Assembly: GCA_021613535.1 (NCBI GenBank)
Contig: CP075496.1
Span: forward strand, 4,216,001-4,280,000
Reading direction: 5' to 3'
DNA from: Adineta vaga
Lineage: Eukaryota; Rotifera
Length of the DNA: 64,000 nt
Shown here piece after piece: positions 54,101 to 64,000 of this stretch. A program made the position numbers and the translations under genes. The notes below the pieces were generated by a model. The model saw only the letters and a program-made list of their open reading frames with translations, was not told the origin of the DNA and ran no database searches. Each line of letters opens with the position of its first letter. Position 1 is the first letter of the stretch.

Positions 54101-54306
54101 GTCGAACAGGTCGTGCTGGTAAAGCAGGCAAAGCAATTACATTTTTAACCAAAGAAGATTCTGCTGTATTCTATGAATTGAAAGAAGTAATACTTGAATC
54201 ACCTGTATCTCAATGTCCACAAGAATTGATTAATCATCCAGATGCACAAAACAAACCTGGAACTGTGGTTACTAAACGTAATAAAACTGCCATTCTTTGT
54301 GCATAG
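51165..54306 (+). CDS. DDX23: DEAD-box spliceosomal helicase Prp28/DDX23
   Basis: U5 snRNP helicase that displaces U1 from the 5' splice site. About twelve exons. The N-terminus is RS/charged ([25 protein letters not shown]), followed by the PRP28 stretch [20 protein letters not shown] and [20 protein letters not shown]. The helicase core has Q motif [18 protein letters not shown], Walker [67 protein letters not shown] and [13 protein letters not shown]. The C-terminus ([21 protein letters not shown]) matches the family end. All catalytic motifs are intact. Cluster member, 62 nt after LIN52. Confidence 0.96.
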
Positions 54307-54589
54307 AAAGAAAGACTTCATTATTTTTTTGTGGTTTAATCGTGATTTTTTTTTGTGTCTCTGTCTTGTGAATAAAAGAATATCGTATGAAATAAAATGA
54401 TGACGTGAGGTTTATTAATGGAAAATAAAAAACAACGTTTTTCATTCTGTTCGATGACGTTTGTTATTTCATCAACAACATTTTCTTGCGCAATCGTATA
54501 GTAAAAAATTGACGCATGTATTTCTACAGAATATATTTTCGATTTATTTTCTTATATAAACTCGAGCTTTTTCTTTTCTGTATCCTAAC

Positions 54590-54591
54590 AG
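54590..54591 (+). promoter_or_regulatory. Candidate trans-splice acceptor abutting HNH-gene ATG
   Basis: ttcttttctgtatcctaacag precedes ATGG with no spacer. Upstream, the 285-nt gap contains two AATAAA-like signals (near 54371 and 54391), consistent with 3'-end formation of DDX23. Confidence 0.65.
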
Positions 54592-55238
54592 ATGGAATCA
54601 TCTTTATACAATCGTATTTATCAACGAGTTTCTACTGAAGTCAATAATGATGAACAACTTTGTACATATTTGGCCGAAATTTGTACTGATTCTAATAGTC
54701 ATTGTGATGATTTACGGGATATTATTGATACGATGGTTAAAACAAGCCATCCGAATGTTTCCGAAACCCGTCGTCAACATCTTATCTATTCTTTGCTCGA
54801 TATGATAGAAGAAGATCGAGATAAAGCAAATACAAGTGATAGTAATGAAACAAAAGATGATGTTGAAGACGATATTGATCTTGCTGAGAAAACTGAACGT
54901 GATGGTGAATGTAAATTATGTGGATGTACTCAACGAATAACAAGTATGAAAGACTAAAACGGTTCTCTCTTTTAAAAAATTAATTCATATTTTTATTCTT
55001 CACAGTTCATCATATGATTCCAAAATTAATTCTTAAACGAATGAGAAATTCTGGTAAAGAATCTGTTGATGTCGCTAAATATTTAGTAGAAGTTTGTCGA
55101 CCATGTCATAATGAAATTCATCGTATTTGGCCTCACGCTGAATTAGCAAAAGAATATCAAACAGTTGATATGCTGCTAGAAGCACCAGCTATTCAACCAT
55201 ATCTTAATTGGAAACGAAAACGAGAACGAACATCTTAA
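54592..55238 (+). CDS. HNH-domain protein, function unknown
   Basis: Two exons (54592-54943, 55006-55238) sum to 585 nt, 194 residues. The first 100 residues are helical, acidic and without a known domain (VSTEVNNDEQLCTYLAEICT). Then comes a small zinc-type HNH fold: CKLCGCTQRIT, IHHMIPKLILKRMRN (the catalytic-type His pair), and VCRPCHNEIHRIWPHAELAK with Cys-x-x-Cys and the third HNH His, then EYQTVDMLLE. The pattern resembles small HNH proteins found in bacteria and fungi, where CRPCH..IH...T..ELA...NTLE is typical. Catalytic His, Asn and His are all present. I do not know its substrate. It closes the same-strand cluster. Possible horizontal origin, as the architecture is not one I know from animals. 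Confidence 0.75.
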
Positions 55239-55423
55239 TTGTTTGAAAATATTTGTATTTTTTGTATTGAACATGTGAATTTATTATTAAATACAATTCT
55301 ATAATATCTTTCATAGAAATTTCAATCATTATCTTCATACTAGAACTTGGTTTAGTTGTATAATTCGAAAACTTTTAGGTTAAATCAATGAATAAAATAA
55401 GTTTTCTACCTGACCAAAAAAAA

Positions 55424-55495
55424 TGACCCCGACGTGATTTGAACACGCAGCCTTCTGATCTGGAGTCAGACGCGCTACCGTTGCGCCACGAGATC
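55424..55495 (-). tRNA. tRNA-Trp (CCA)
   Basis: 72-nt intronless gene. Read on the minus strand it begins GATCTCGTGGCGCAACGG, has the anticodon loop ACTCCAGA with CCA anticodon (between GTCTG and CAGA), T-arm GTTCAAATC, and ends CGGGGTC plus discriminator A. The acceptor stem GATCTCG/CGGGGTC has two G-T wobbles. A T8 tract follows at once as a Pol III terminator. Confidence 0.93.
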
Positions 55496-55568
55496 ACCGA
55501 TAAATATTAAGAATATGTTCCCCTTTTTCTTACTATTTTCTTTCAATTTTTGGCGAAAAAAGAAGGTT

Positions 55569-55640
55569 TGACCCCGACGTGACTTGAACACGCAACCTTC
55601 TGATCTGGAGTCAGACGCGCTACCGTTGCGCCACGGAGTC
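55569..55640 (-). tRNA. tRNA-Trp (CCA), second copy
   Basis: Second 72-nt copy 73 bp away in the same orientation, differing in the acceptor stem (GACTCCG paired with CGGGGTC) and at a couple of arm positions. A and B boxes are intact. A run of six T follows 10 nt after the 3' end as terminator. A local duplication, with the outer stem diverged in this copy or the other. Confidence 0.93.
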
Positions 55641-56216
55641 GACATTAGTAGAAGAATAGAACAGAAACTTATTGCTATCATACAGCAAAAAAACAACAAA
55701 ATCGATTCTATCCAATAAGTTATTTCTATTATATTCACATCCGGTGTCGATTAAACAGATAGATATATGTGTTAGTATATGGAACAATGACCGTTCATTC
55801 ATTATAGTTCAACATAAAGTGAAGATGAAGAAGAAAAAGAAGAAAAAAAACTCTTTCCCCCCTTGCGTATAAGCTAGTTTGCTCGTTCGTTCGTTCGTTC
55901 GTTCTTCTTCTTTTTTTCTTCTTCTCTCTCGCTCTCTTCTTCATTCATCATCGACTGTGCCCGTACCGCATTCGCTACTAATGTCGATGTTGTTCGCCTT
56001 AAGCCAAAGAGAATTGTTTGTTGGTTGGCCGATGAAGAAGATGGAATAGAACGAACGCGCGATGTGATCAGAATATATGGTCGTTGTCAGTGTTCCTTTT
56101 TTCTCTTTCTTTTGCCCTCATCGTGTCTGCAATAGCCTCAGTCAATAGCATTTGTTTTTTCTCTTCATAGATCGAAACTCATTTTTTCTCAGATAAATGT
56201 TCATTTATTGAATAAA
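55641..56216. other. Alpha-spectrin 5' region
   Basis: Contains a purine-rich block (about 55825-55850), a GTTC/TTCG tetranucleotide microsatellite and several pyrimidine tracts. Presumably the alpha-spectrin promoter and 5'UTR. No gene seen. Confidence 0.5.
55882..55904. repeat. GTTC tetranucleotide microsatellite
   Basis: Five to six copies of cgtt in tandem (cgttcgttcgttcgttcg), in the spectrin 5' flank. Confidence 0.8.
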
Positions 56217-59200
56217 ATGGATTCCGATCAAACTGAACCAATTATTACGAATGGTCATTCTCATGTTGTTGATGATGAAGTTCAGCAAACAACATCAACA
56301 ATAACCGATAAACAAAATCTTGAATCAGTATATACAAACAAAATTTCTTCCTGTTGTTATTTACTTTATTTATTTATTTATTTTCTTTGATAGATGGCTG
56401 ATATGGGCGATGTTATCGATGGTCGAGAAATTCAAGTTTTGGAAACAGCTGAAGATATTCAAGCAAGACGTGAACAAGTTCTTACACGTTTTGCTCATTT
56501 TAAAGAAGCTGCTAAATATCGTCGTGATAAACTTGAAGACTCACGAGAATATCAATATTTTAAACGCGATGCTGATGAATTAGAAATGTGGATTAATGAA
56601 AAAATACAATTATGTTCTCATGATGATACCTATCGTGATTCAACTAGTGTTCAAGTAAAACTAATCGATTGATCTATTTGTATTGATTCATATATGTATT
56701 TATTTATTTATTTTGTAGGCTAAAATTCAAAAACATGAAGCATTTGAAGAAGAAGTTGCAGCACATCATAATGCTGTTGTTCGACTTGATGAGGAAGGCG
56801 CAGCAAAAATAAGCCGTGGACATTTTGCCTCATCGGCTGTTCAAGTAAATGAAGCAAATATACGATTGTTATCATTGTGTTTTGTTTTGTATTTTATTCT
56901 AGGCACGACTTGATGAAATTCATCGTTTATGGAATTTACTTTTAAAACGTTTACAAGAAAAATCTGCTCGTTTACAATTAGCTCGTAAATTAGAACAATT
57001 CTCTCGAGATTGTGACGAATTCATCTTCTGGATGCGTGATAAGGTAAGAAACGTTTTTTTTCTGATTTTAATGATTTAGATTTTCTTGTTTTTAGGAATC
57101 ATTTGTTTTATCAGAAGATTTTGGTAAAGATCTTCAAAGTGTTCAAAATCTTCAACGTAAACATGATAATGTCGAACGAGATATATCTGTTTTACAAGAA
57201 AAAGTCGAAAATTTACGTAAAGAAGGTGCACGTATACAACAAGATGTACCAGAAGGTGCTGATCAAATTGAAAAACGTTTAGCTGATATGATGCAAGCTT
57301 GGGATGATTTACGTACAAAAGTAAATTGAATTGTTTTTCTTTTATTGCAAATGTTTGATTCTTTGAATTGTTTTTTAGTCTGATGAACGCAAAACAGTTT
57401 TAAATGAATCATTTCGTTTACATCATTTTTTATCTGAATTTCGTGATTTAATGTCATGGGCATTGGATATGGAAGCACAATTATCCTCAGATGAATTGGC
57501 AAAAGATGTTTCAGGTGCTGAAGCCTTAGTTGAACGTCATTCTGAATTTAAAGGTGAAATTGATGCACGTAAAGATAGTTTTGCAAATGTTCAACGCATT
57601 GGAAATAATTTAATTCAACAAGATCATTATGCTAAAACTGATATTGAAACAAAATTACAAGAATTACTTAGTCAACAAACAAAATTAGATCATTTATGGT
57701 CTCAACGTTTAATGTTATTACAAGATTGTATGCATTTACAACTTTTTCTACGAGATATTGATCAAGCATTAACATGGATACAAAAACAAGATCAATATTT
57801 ACTACAAAATATAAATGATACTGATTCTTGTCAAACATTAGATGATTGCGAAGCTTTAATTAAAAAATATGATGATTTTGAAAAATTACTTCAAGCACAA
57901 GAAGAAAAAGGTTTGTTTTTTTCCCAAATCAAATAAATTAACCGATTACGATTCTTATTTGATTTATAGGCAAAGCACTTGATGAATTTGGTCGTGATCT
58001 TCTTAATGCTGGTCATTATAATTCGGATTTAATTCAAGAAAAACTTGATTTACTTTATCAATCTCGTATTAGTTTATTAGATAAAATTAATACTAAACGT
58101 CGTTTATTACAAAATACACTCAATTATTATACATTCGAACGTGATTGTGATGAATTGAAATTATGGGCAAAAGAAAAATTAAAAATGGCATTAACACGTG
58201 ATTATCTTGATACAGCTAATATAAATATTAAATGTCAAAAACATCAACAATTTCTGAATGAATTAGCTGCTTATCAACCGAAAATGGATACAGTTATTTT
58301 AACTGGTCAAAAATTAATCGACGAACAACATGGTCAAACGCAAAATATTAATCAACATTTAACTGAATTAGAAGATATATTGAATAGATTAGTTGAAGCT
58401 GCAAATGAAAAATCTGATCGTTTAAAAGAAGCAACTGATGGTCAAACATATATGCGTGCTTTAGAAGAAGTTGATATGTGGACAAATGATGTGGAAAATA
58501 CTTTAACCAATGATGATTATGGTAAAGATATGACATCAGTACAAAACTTACAGAAGAAACAACAATTATTGGAAAATGAATTTTCATTGAAAAAAGATCG
58601 AATTGATCAATTATCGAAAGATGCAGAACATTTTCAACAAATTGGTCATTTTGATTCGAATAATATTTTAAAAAAACAAATTCAACTTGTAACACGTTTT
58701 CAATCTTTACTTGAACCATTACAACAAAAGAAAGAGAAATTAAATGCATCAGCAGAATTTCAACGCTTATTACATAATATTGAAGATGAAGAAGCTTGGA
58801 TTCGGTAGGAAATAGTTGGAGAAAAAAAAATGAAATATTTGATTGATTTTGATTTATTATAGAGAAAAGGAACCGAGTATTATGTCGACAAATCGAGGAA
58901 GAGATTTAATTGGTGTTCAAAATTTATTAAGAAAACATCAAGGTTTAATGGGAGAATTACAAAATCATGAAGCACAAATACGGACAGTTTGTAATGAAGG
59001 AGAAGACATGATTAATCAAGGTATAGTTGTATATTAACTAAAAGATCTATTTTCACGTATATTTATTAGGTCATTTTGCATCAGCCGAAATTAAGAAACA
59101 TATTGTTAATTTACAATCGAAATGGCAAAATCTTAAAGAAGTATCCGTACAAAGAAAACATGATTTAGAAGATTCATTACAAGCACAACAATATTTCAGT

Positions 59201-62200
59201 GATGCAAAAGAAGTTGAATCATGGATTCAGTAAGTAATCATATTTTCGAATTTACCTAAAACCTATTCGTGACGAATATTTCGATTGAAAATGAAATTTG
59301 TTTTTGTGTTTTTTTAGTGAAAAAGAACCCATTGCTCAATCAGCTGATTATGGTCGCGATGAAGATTCATGCAATGCATTATATAAAAAACATCAACAAT
59401 TATTCAATGATATCAAAGCATTTGAACAAACCGAATTAGAAGATCTTCGTCAAAAAGCTCAAAAATGCCATCAACCTGAAAAACCTCTTGTATCAGATGA
59501 TTTAACAGGTCAACGACAAAAAGTTCTTAGTCTTTATGATTATGCTGAAAAGACTCCACGAGAAATTTCAATGAAAAAAGGTGATACACTCATATTATTG
59601 AATGCTTCAAATAAAGATTGGTGGAAAGTTGAATTAAATGATCGACAAGGTTTTGTTCCAGCAACATATTTGAAAAAAATTGAAAAAGAACCCATATCAA
59701 TGAATGAACAAGAACGTTTAGATGAATATACGGTCAGTGCAAGACAACAACAAATTGAAAAACAATATGCCAATTTATTGACTATTTGTCAACAACGATT
59801 AGAAAAACTTGGTAAGATAGAAGAACATCTAATGTGACCCTTGACAGAAAGAAATCATTGAATGAAACAAGGTTAGAAATTGTAATGAGGCTATTTTTAT
59901 TAATGAGAAGGTTTTATCAACGATTTGTACGAAGGTCATGATTGTTGCCCGATGCTCTTATCATAATAACTATCTCTGAGAATCTATATTTCATCTTCAT
60001 TCAAATCAGTGAAATTTCAAAAACTATCAAAAGTTCTCAATATGATATTTTGTTTTAGCTGAAGCATCAGATGCATATAAATTAATGCGTGAAGCTGCTG
60101 ATCTTGTTGTTTGGATCAATGATAAAGAACGTATTGCATCGGAAGAATCTCTTGGTAAAGGTCCTGATGATGTTGAAGAACTTCAACGTCGTTTTGATGA
60201 ATTTCAAAAAGAATTACGTACTAATGAATTACGTCTTGTTCGTTTGAATTCTATTGCTGAAAAACTTCTTCAATTGGGTCGAACAGATGCAGCACTTAAA
60301 ATTCAAATTGATATTAATAATCTTAATCGTAAATGGGATGATTTGAAAAAGAATGCTGAAGAACGTGAACAACAATTATTATCAGCCTATGAAGTACAAC
60401 GTTTTACACGTGATGCTGAAGAAGCACAAGACTGGATTAGTGAAAAATTTGAACAACTTGATCCTGATGAACTTGGACAAGATTTACGTAGCGTCAAACG
60501 TTTACAAAAGAAACATGAAGCATATGAACGTGATCTTAATGCACTTGGCGATAAAATTCGTGAACTTGGTTTGTGAAAATTTTCAACAGAAGAATATGAG
60601 AGAATATATGTTTTCTTTTTAAATTCTATTTAGATGATTTAACAAAACGTTTAATTAATACACATCCTGAACAAGCCGAGGTTATTATTCAAAAACAACA
60701 AGTTATTCAAAATCAATGGACTGATTTAACATCGAAAGCTGATTTACATAAGGTAATGCAATACGATTTGTTCTCTTGTTTTTATGATCATTCGTCTTTC
60801 AATTGTAGGCTAAATTATTGGATGATTATGATTATCAGAAATTTCTTACTGATTTTCGAGATTTAGCTGCTGTTATTCAATCAATTATTCAACAAATCTC
60901 ATCGGATGAACTTGCTAAAGATGTTCCAGGTGCTGAAGCTCTACTTGAACGTCATCATGAACATCGATCTGAAATCGATGCACGATCAGGAGCATTTCAA
61001 GCATTTGAAGATTTTGGTAATGATTTGATTAATGCTGAACATTTTGCAAATGAAGATATTAAACAACATTTACAAAAAATGGATGATATTCGACAACAAC
61101 TCGAAGCGTAAGTTGTTTAAAACATGAAAGCAACGAACACATCAACATATATACACACATTGTTATTCTAGTGCTTGGAAAGAACGTCAAGATAAATTGG
61201 ATGAATGTCTTGGTAAGTTGAAACGAAAAAAACAACAACAACAACAGGACATGATTGAATATGTTGAAATATTTTAGAATTACAATTGTTCTATCGTGAT
61301 TGTGATACAGCTGAAACATGGATGGAAAGTCGAGAGAAAGCTTTGAAAGATGAAGCTGTTGAAGTTGTTGAAGCAGCTATTAAACGACATGAAGATTTCG
61401 ACAAAGCTATTAAGGCTCAAGTAAGTTTGAATAACATGTGTGACAAATTTTGAATAAAATAATCTAATTTATAGGAAGATAAAATTAATAATTTAAAACA
61501 ATTCGCTGGTCAATTAATTTCACAAGATCATTATGAAAAAGTTGGTATCGAAGATCGTTTACAACGTGTTCTCGATCGTTGGACACGTTTACGTCAAGCA
61601 ATGATGGAATATCGATCACGATTAGGTGAATCACAAACATTACAAGATTTTTCACGTGATGCTGAAGAAATTGAAGCTTGGATTGCTGATAAACTTGCTG
61701 CTGCTTCTGATGAACCCGTTAAAGAAACACAAAACTTACAGGTAAGCAAAAAAAAACAAGAAGCATATCCTTCTTAGAAGTTCCCTTACGAATTATCCAT
61801 TTATCTCTCATACCAACAATGTCCATACTCGTTGAAAATATGTTTTATATAATTATATGTGTGTGTATATGTAGGCTAAAAAGATTCAAGTAAGTAACTC
61901 GTTCGTATGTGCCTGTTCTTTTGAATTGGATCAAACTTATTCCCAGAATTATTTGCCATTATGGATGAGCGTGGTTTTTTTTCGTGTGTGATAGCATTTT
62001 TTTTTGCATGAATACATCAATCTAGCATGCATTCAAAGAAGTCATCCTTTTGAATATTCCTAAATTATATGTATGATTTATTCTTTAGAGTAAAAGTCAA
62101 AAACATCAAGCATTTGTTGCTGAGTTAGCTGCGAATACTGATCGTATTCAATCGATTATTGGCATGGGCAAAGGTTTGATTGATTCACGTAAATGTGCTG

Positions 62201-64000
62201 GTTTGGAATCAACTGTAGACAATCGTTTACAACAAATTATTGAACAATGGGAATTTCTTGTGCAAAAATCATCTGATAAAAGTTTGAAATTAAAAGAAGC
62301 TTCACGACAACAAACATTCAATGCTGGTGTCAAAGATGTCGAATTTTGGCTTGGAGAAGTAAGTATTCTTTCAAATATAAAATGATCTCTAATATTATAT
62401 CTTGTATTTAATTTAGATTGAAAATCAATTGGCTAATGATGATGTTGGACGAGATCTAACATCTGTACAAAATATGTTGAAGAAACAACAATTATTGGAG
62501 AATGATATTGCAAATCATGAGGTAATTTAAACAGAGAATGAGAAAGCGAGGAAATGAACATATTTTAATTAGCTCGATATCGTTGATATTGAGAATCTTA
62601 TTTCATTCATTGTTGTAATGATCTTTTTAATATGTATTTAGAGTGCTACAACTGAATTAAACAAAACTGCCGATGAATTTATTGAAAATAATATGTTCGA
62701 TGTTGAAAATATTAAAGAAACACGAAATACTATCAATGATCGTTTTCAAAAGTTTGTCAATGTTTTTAATGTTTTCTCTTTTAATCATACATTGTTCATT
62801 TCTTCTATCTAGAGTTCGTAATCAAGCTGATACTCGTCGAAAACGTTTACAAGAAGCTTCAACTGTCCATCAATTCATTCGTGATCTTGAAGATGAAGAA
62901 GCACAACTTAGGTACATATCAAAATTTAGTTTTCCTATTCTTTATTCAATAGTTTTCATTTGTAGAGAAAAGAAACTACTCGTTACAAGTGATGATTATG
63001 GTCGTGATTTCAATCAAAGTCAAAATTTACGTCGTAAACATAAACGTTTCGAAATTGATCTTGCCTCACATGAGCCCAATGTACAAAATCTTCAACAATT
63101 AGGAGCAGAATTAACTCAAGAAGTTGGTAATCCAGATATTGAACGTAAATGTAAAGATTTAGTTAATCATTGGGAATCATTGAAACAAGCAACTGATGAT
63201 CGAACGAAAAAACTTGATGAATCTTTAACATATCATAATTGGGCATCAAGTTTAGATGAAGAAAATGCATGGATTAAAGAACGATTACATATTATGAATA
63301 ATCCAGATATAGGTACAACATTAGTTGCTGTTCAAGGTTTACAAAAGAAACATGAATCATTTGAAGCTGACTTTCTTGTACAAAAGGAACGTTGTCAAGA
63401 AATTCTTCAACAAGGACAGAAATTAATCGAACAAGTTTGTTTAAAATCTTTGTGTTTTATAAATAAAACTATATGATTCTTCTTTTGTGTTTTTTTAAGA
63501 ACAATCATTTATCACCACAGATTAAAGATCGAATGAATTATTTAGAAGAAGCATTAAAACGTTTAGAAGTTGATGCTAGTCGACATAAGGAACGTTTACA
63601 AGAAAATGCTGCACTTCTTCAATTCATGTGGAAAGCAGACGTTGTCGAAAGTTGGATTGGTAAGTTTACTCTTCGAATAATCACTATTGCGCAAGAGTTA
63701 ATATTGCTTGAGTAGAACATCTCTAGAGATGCGTATATACAAACAAAATGAAAGGAAACGATTCGATAGTTTTCAATTCCCATTACATGTTTTTCTCTTG
63801 TGATATTTTATGTTAATTTATTTTTTAGCTGAAAAACTTCATCAATTACGAACTGATGATTTGGGTCACAATCTTTTATCTGTACAAAATCTTCTTACTC
63901 GTCATGAAACATTCGAAGCTGGATTGAGTAATTTTGAACATGAAGGTATTCGTTTAGTAACTGATCTCAAAGAAGAATTGTTATCCAATAATCGTGGTAG
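56217..64000 (+). CDS. SPTA: Alpha-spectrin, 3' end beyond window
   Basis: Membrane-skeleton protein forming antiparallel heterodimers with beta-spectrin; non-erythroid type (SPTAN1-like). Starts with [16 protein letters not shown] in an extra 37-residue exon, then at 56394 [20 protein letters not shown], the usual start of alpha-spectrin (VLETAEDIQ). Successive triple-helical repeats of about 106 residues follow, each showing the family's start (F..D..E...WI) and KKH...L/F linkers. The SH3 domain lies at 59518-59690 ([40 protein letters not shown]), inserted in a repeat as in all alpha-spectrins. EF-hand C-terminus lies outside the window. A 15-nt in-frame microexon candidate lies at 61875-61889. 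No frameshift seen. Partial only because the window ends. Confidence 0.95.
61875..61889 (+). other. Candidate 15-nt cassette microexon in alpha-spectrin
   Basis: gctaaaaagattcaa sits between a tgtag acceptor and a perfect gtaagt donor inside the intron 61742-62088. It is phase 0 on both sides and would add AKKIQ between NLQ and SKSQKHQAF in a repeat linker. The residues resemble the start of the following exon. Confidence 0.5.

Noticed and set aside
55882-55904. GTTC repeat as part of a CRISPR-like array
   Set aside because: Plain tetranucleotide microsatellite with no spacers.
59810-60058. Break in the alpha-spectrin reading frame
   Set aside because: Ordinary 249-nt intron with gtaaga donor and ttttag acceptor; repeats continue on both sides.

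Overview
This is a 64 kb window of compact, AT-rich animal nuclear DNA. Introns are mostly 50-70 nt GT-AG introns. The genes are plainly metazoan: a Tousled-like kinase, a fibrillar collagen with a COLFI propeptide, alpha-spectrin with its SH3 domain, SLC26 and SLC45 transporters, an ABCA1-type transporter and LIN52. Short introns, a tight same-strand gene cluster with a splice acceptor just before each start codon, and at least one fungal-type enzyme would all fit a rotifer, most likely bdelloid. That placement is inference; I saw no spliced-leader gene or species-diagnostic sequence.

Layout. 87-9660 (+): Tousled-like kinase, anamorsin/CIAPIN1, a secreted GH18 chitinase with two chitin-binding domains, and a small secreted prohormone-like protein I cannot assign to a family. 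10134-19150 (-): a full-length ABCA transporter. 20501-21828 (+): an intronless ERG4-type sterol C-24(28) reductase with one apparent frameshift. 22242-27391 (-): an SLC26 anion transporter and the ubiquitin-eL40 fusion. 28670-31340 (+): cytosolic purine 5'-nucleotidase. 31545-38812 (-): a fibrillar collagen with a mucin-like insert. 39938-41776 (+): SLC45 sugar transporter. 42891-47342 (-): SRRM1 and TOM40.

47829-55238 (+) is the most striking region. Seven genes (complex III subunit UQCRB, Arp2/3 subunit ARPC5, a YjbQ-family protein, UPRT, LIN52, splicing helicase DDX23/PRP28 and an HNH-domain protein) lie head to tail with 62-285 bp between stop and next start. Each has a pyrimidine-rich AG acceptor at or just before its ATG. 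The simplest reading is a polycistronic operon resolved by spliced-leader trans-splicing. It mixes respiration, cytoskeleton, nucleotide salvage, cell-cycle transcription and splicing. Two intronless tRNA-Trp genes follow on the minus strand. Alpha-spectrin then begins at 56217 (+) and runs off the window.

Three genes (ERG4-like, collagen, SRRM1) each need a one-base frame correction. Since SRRM1 and collagen are otherwise intact, sequence or assembly indels are as likely as real mutations. Exon models were built by hand from splice signals and reading frame. Where I summed all exons (TLK, CIAPIN1, the prohormone-like gene, SLC45, UQCRB and the HNH gene) the total is divisible by three.
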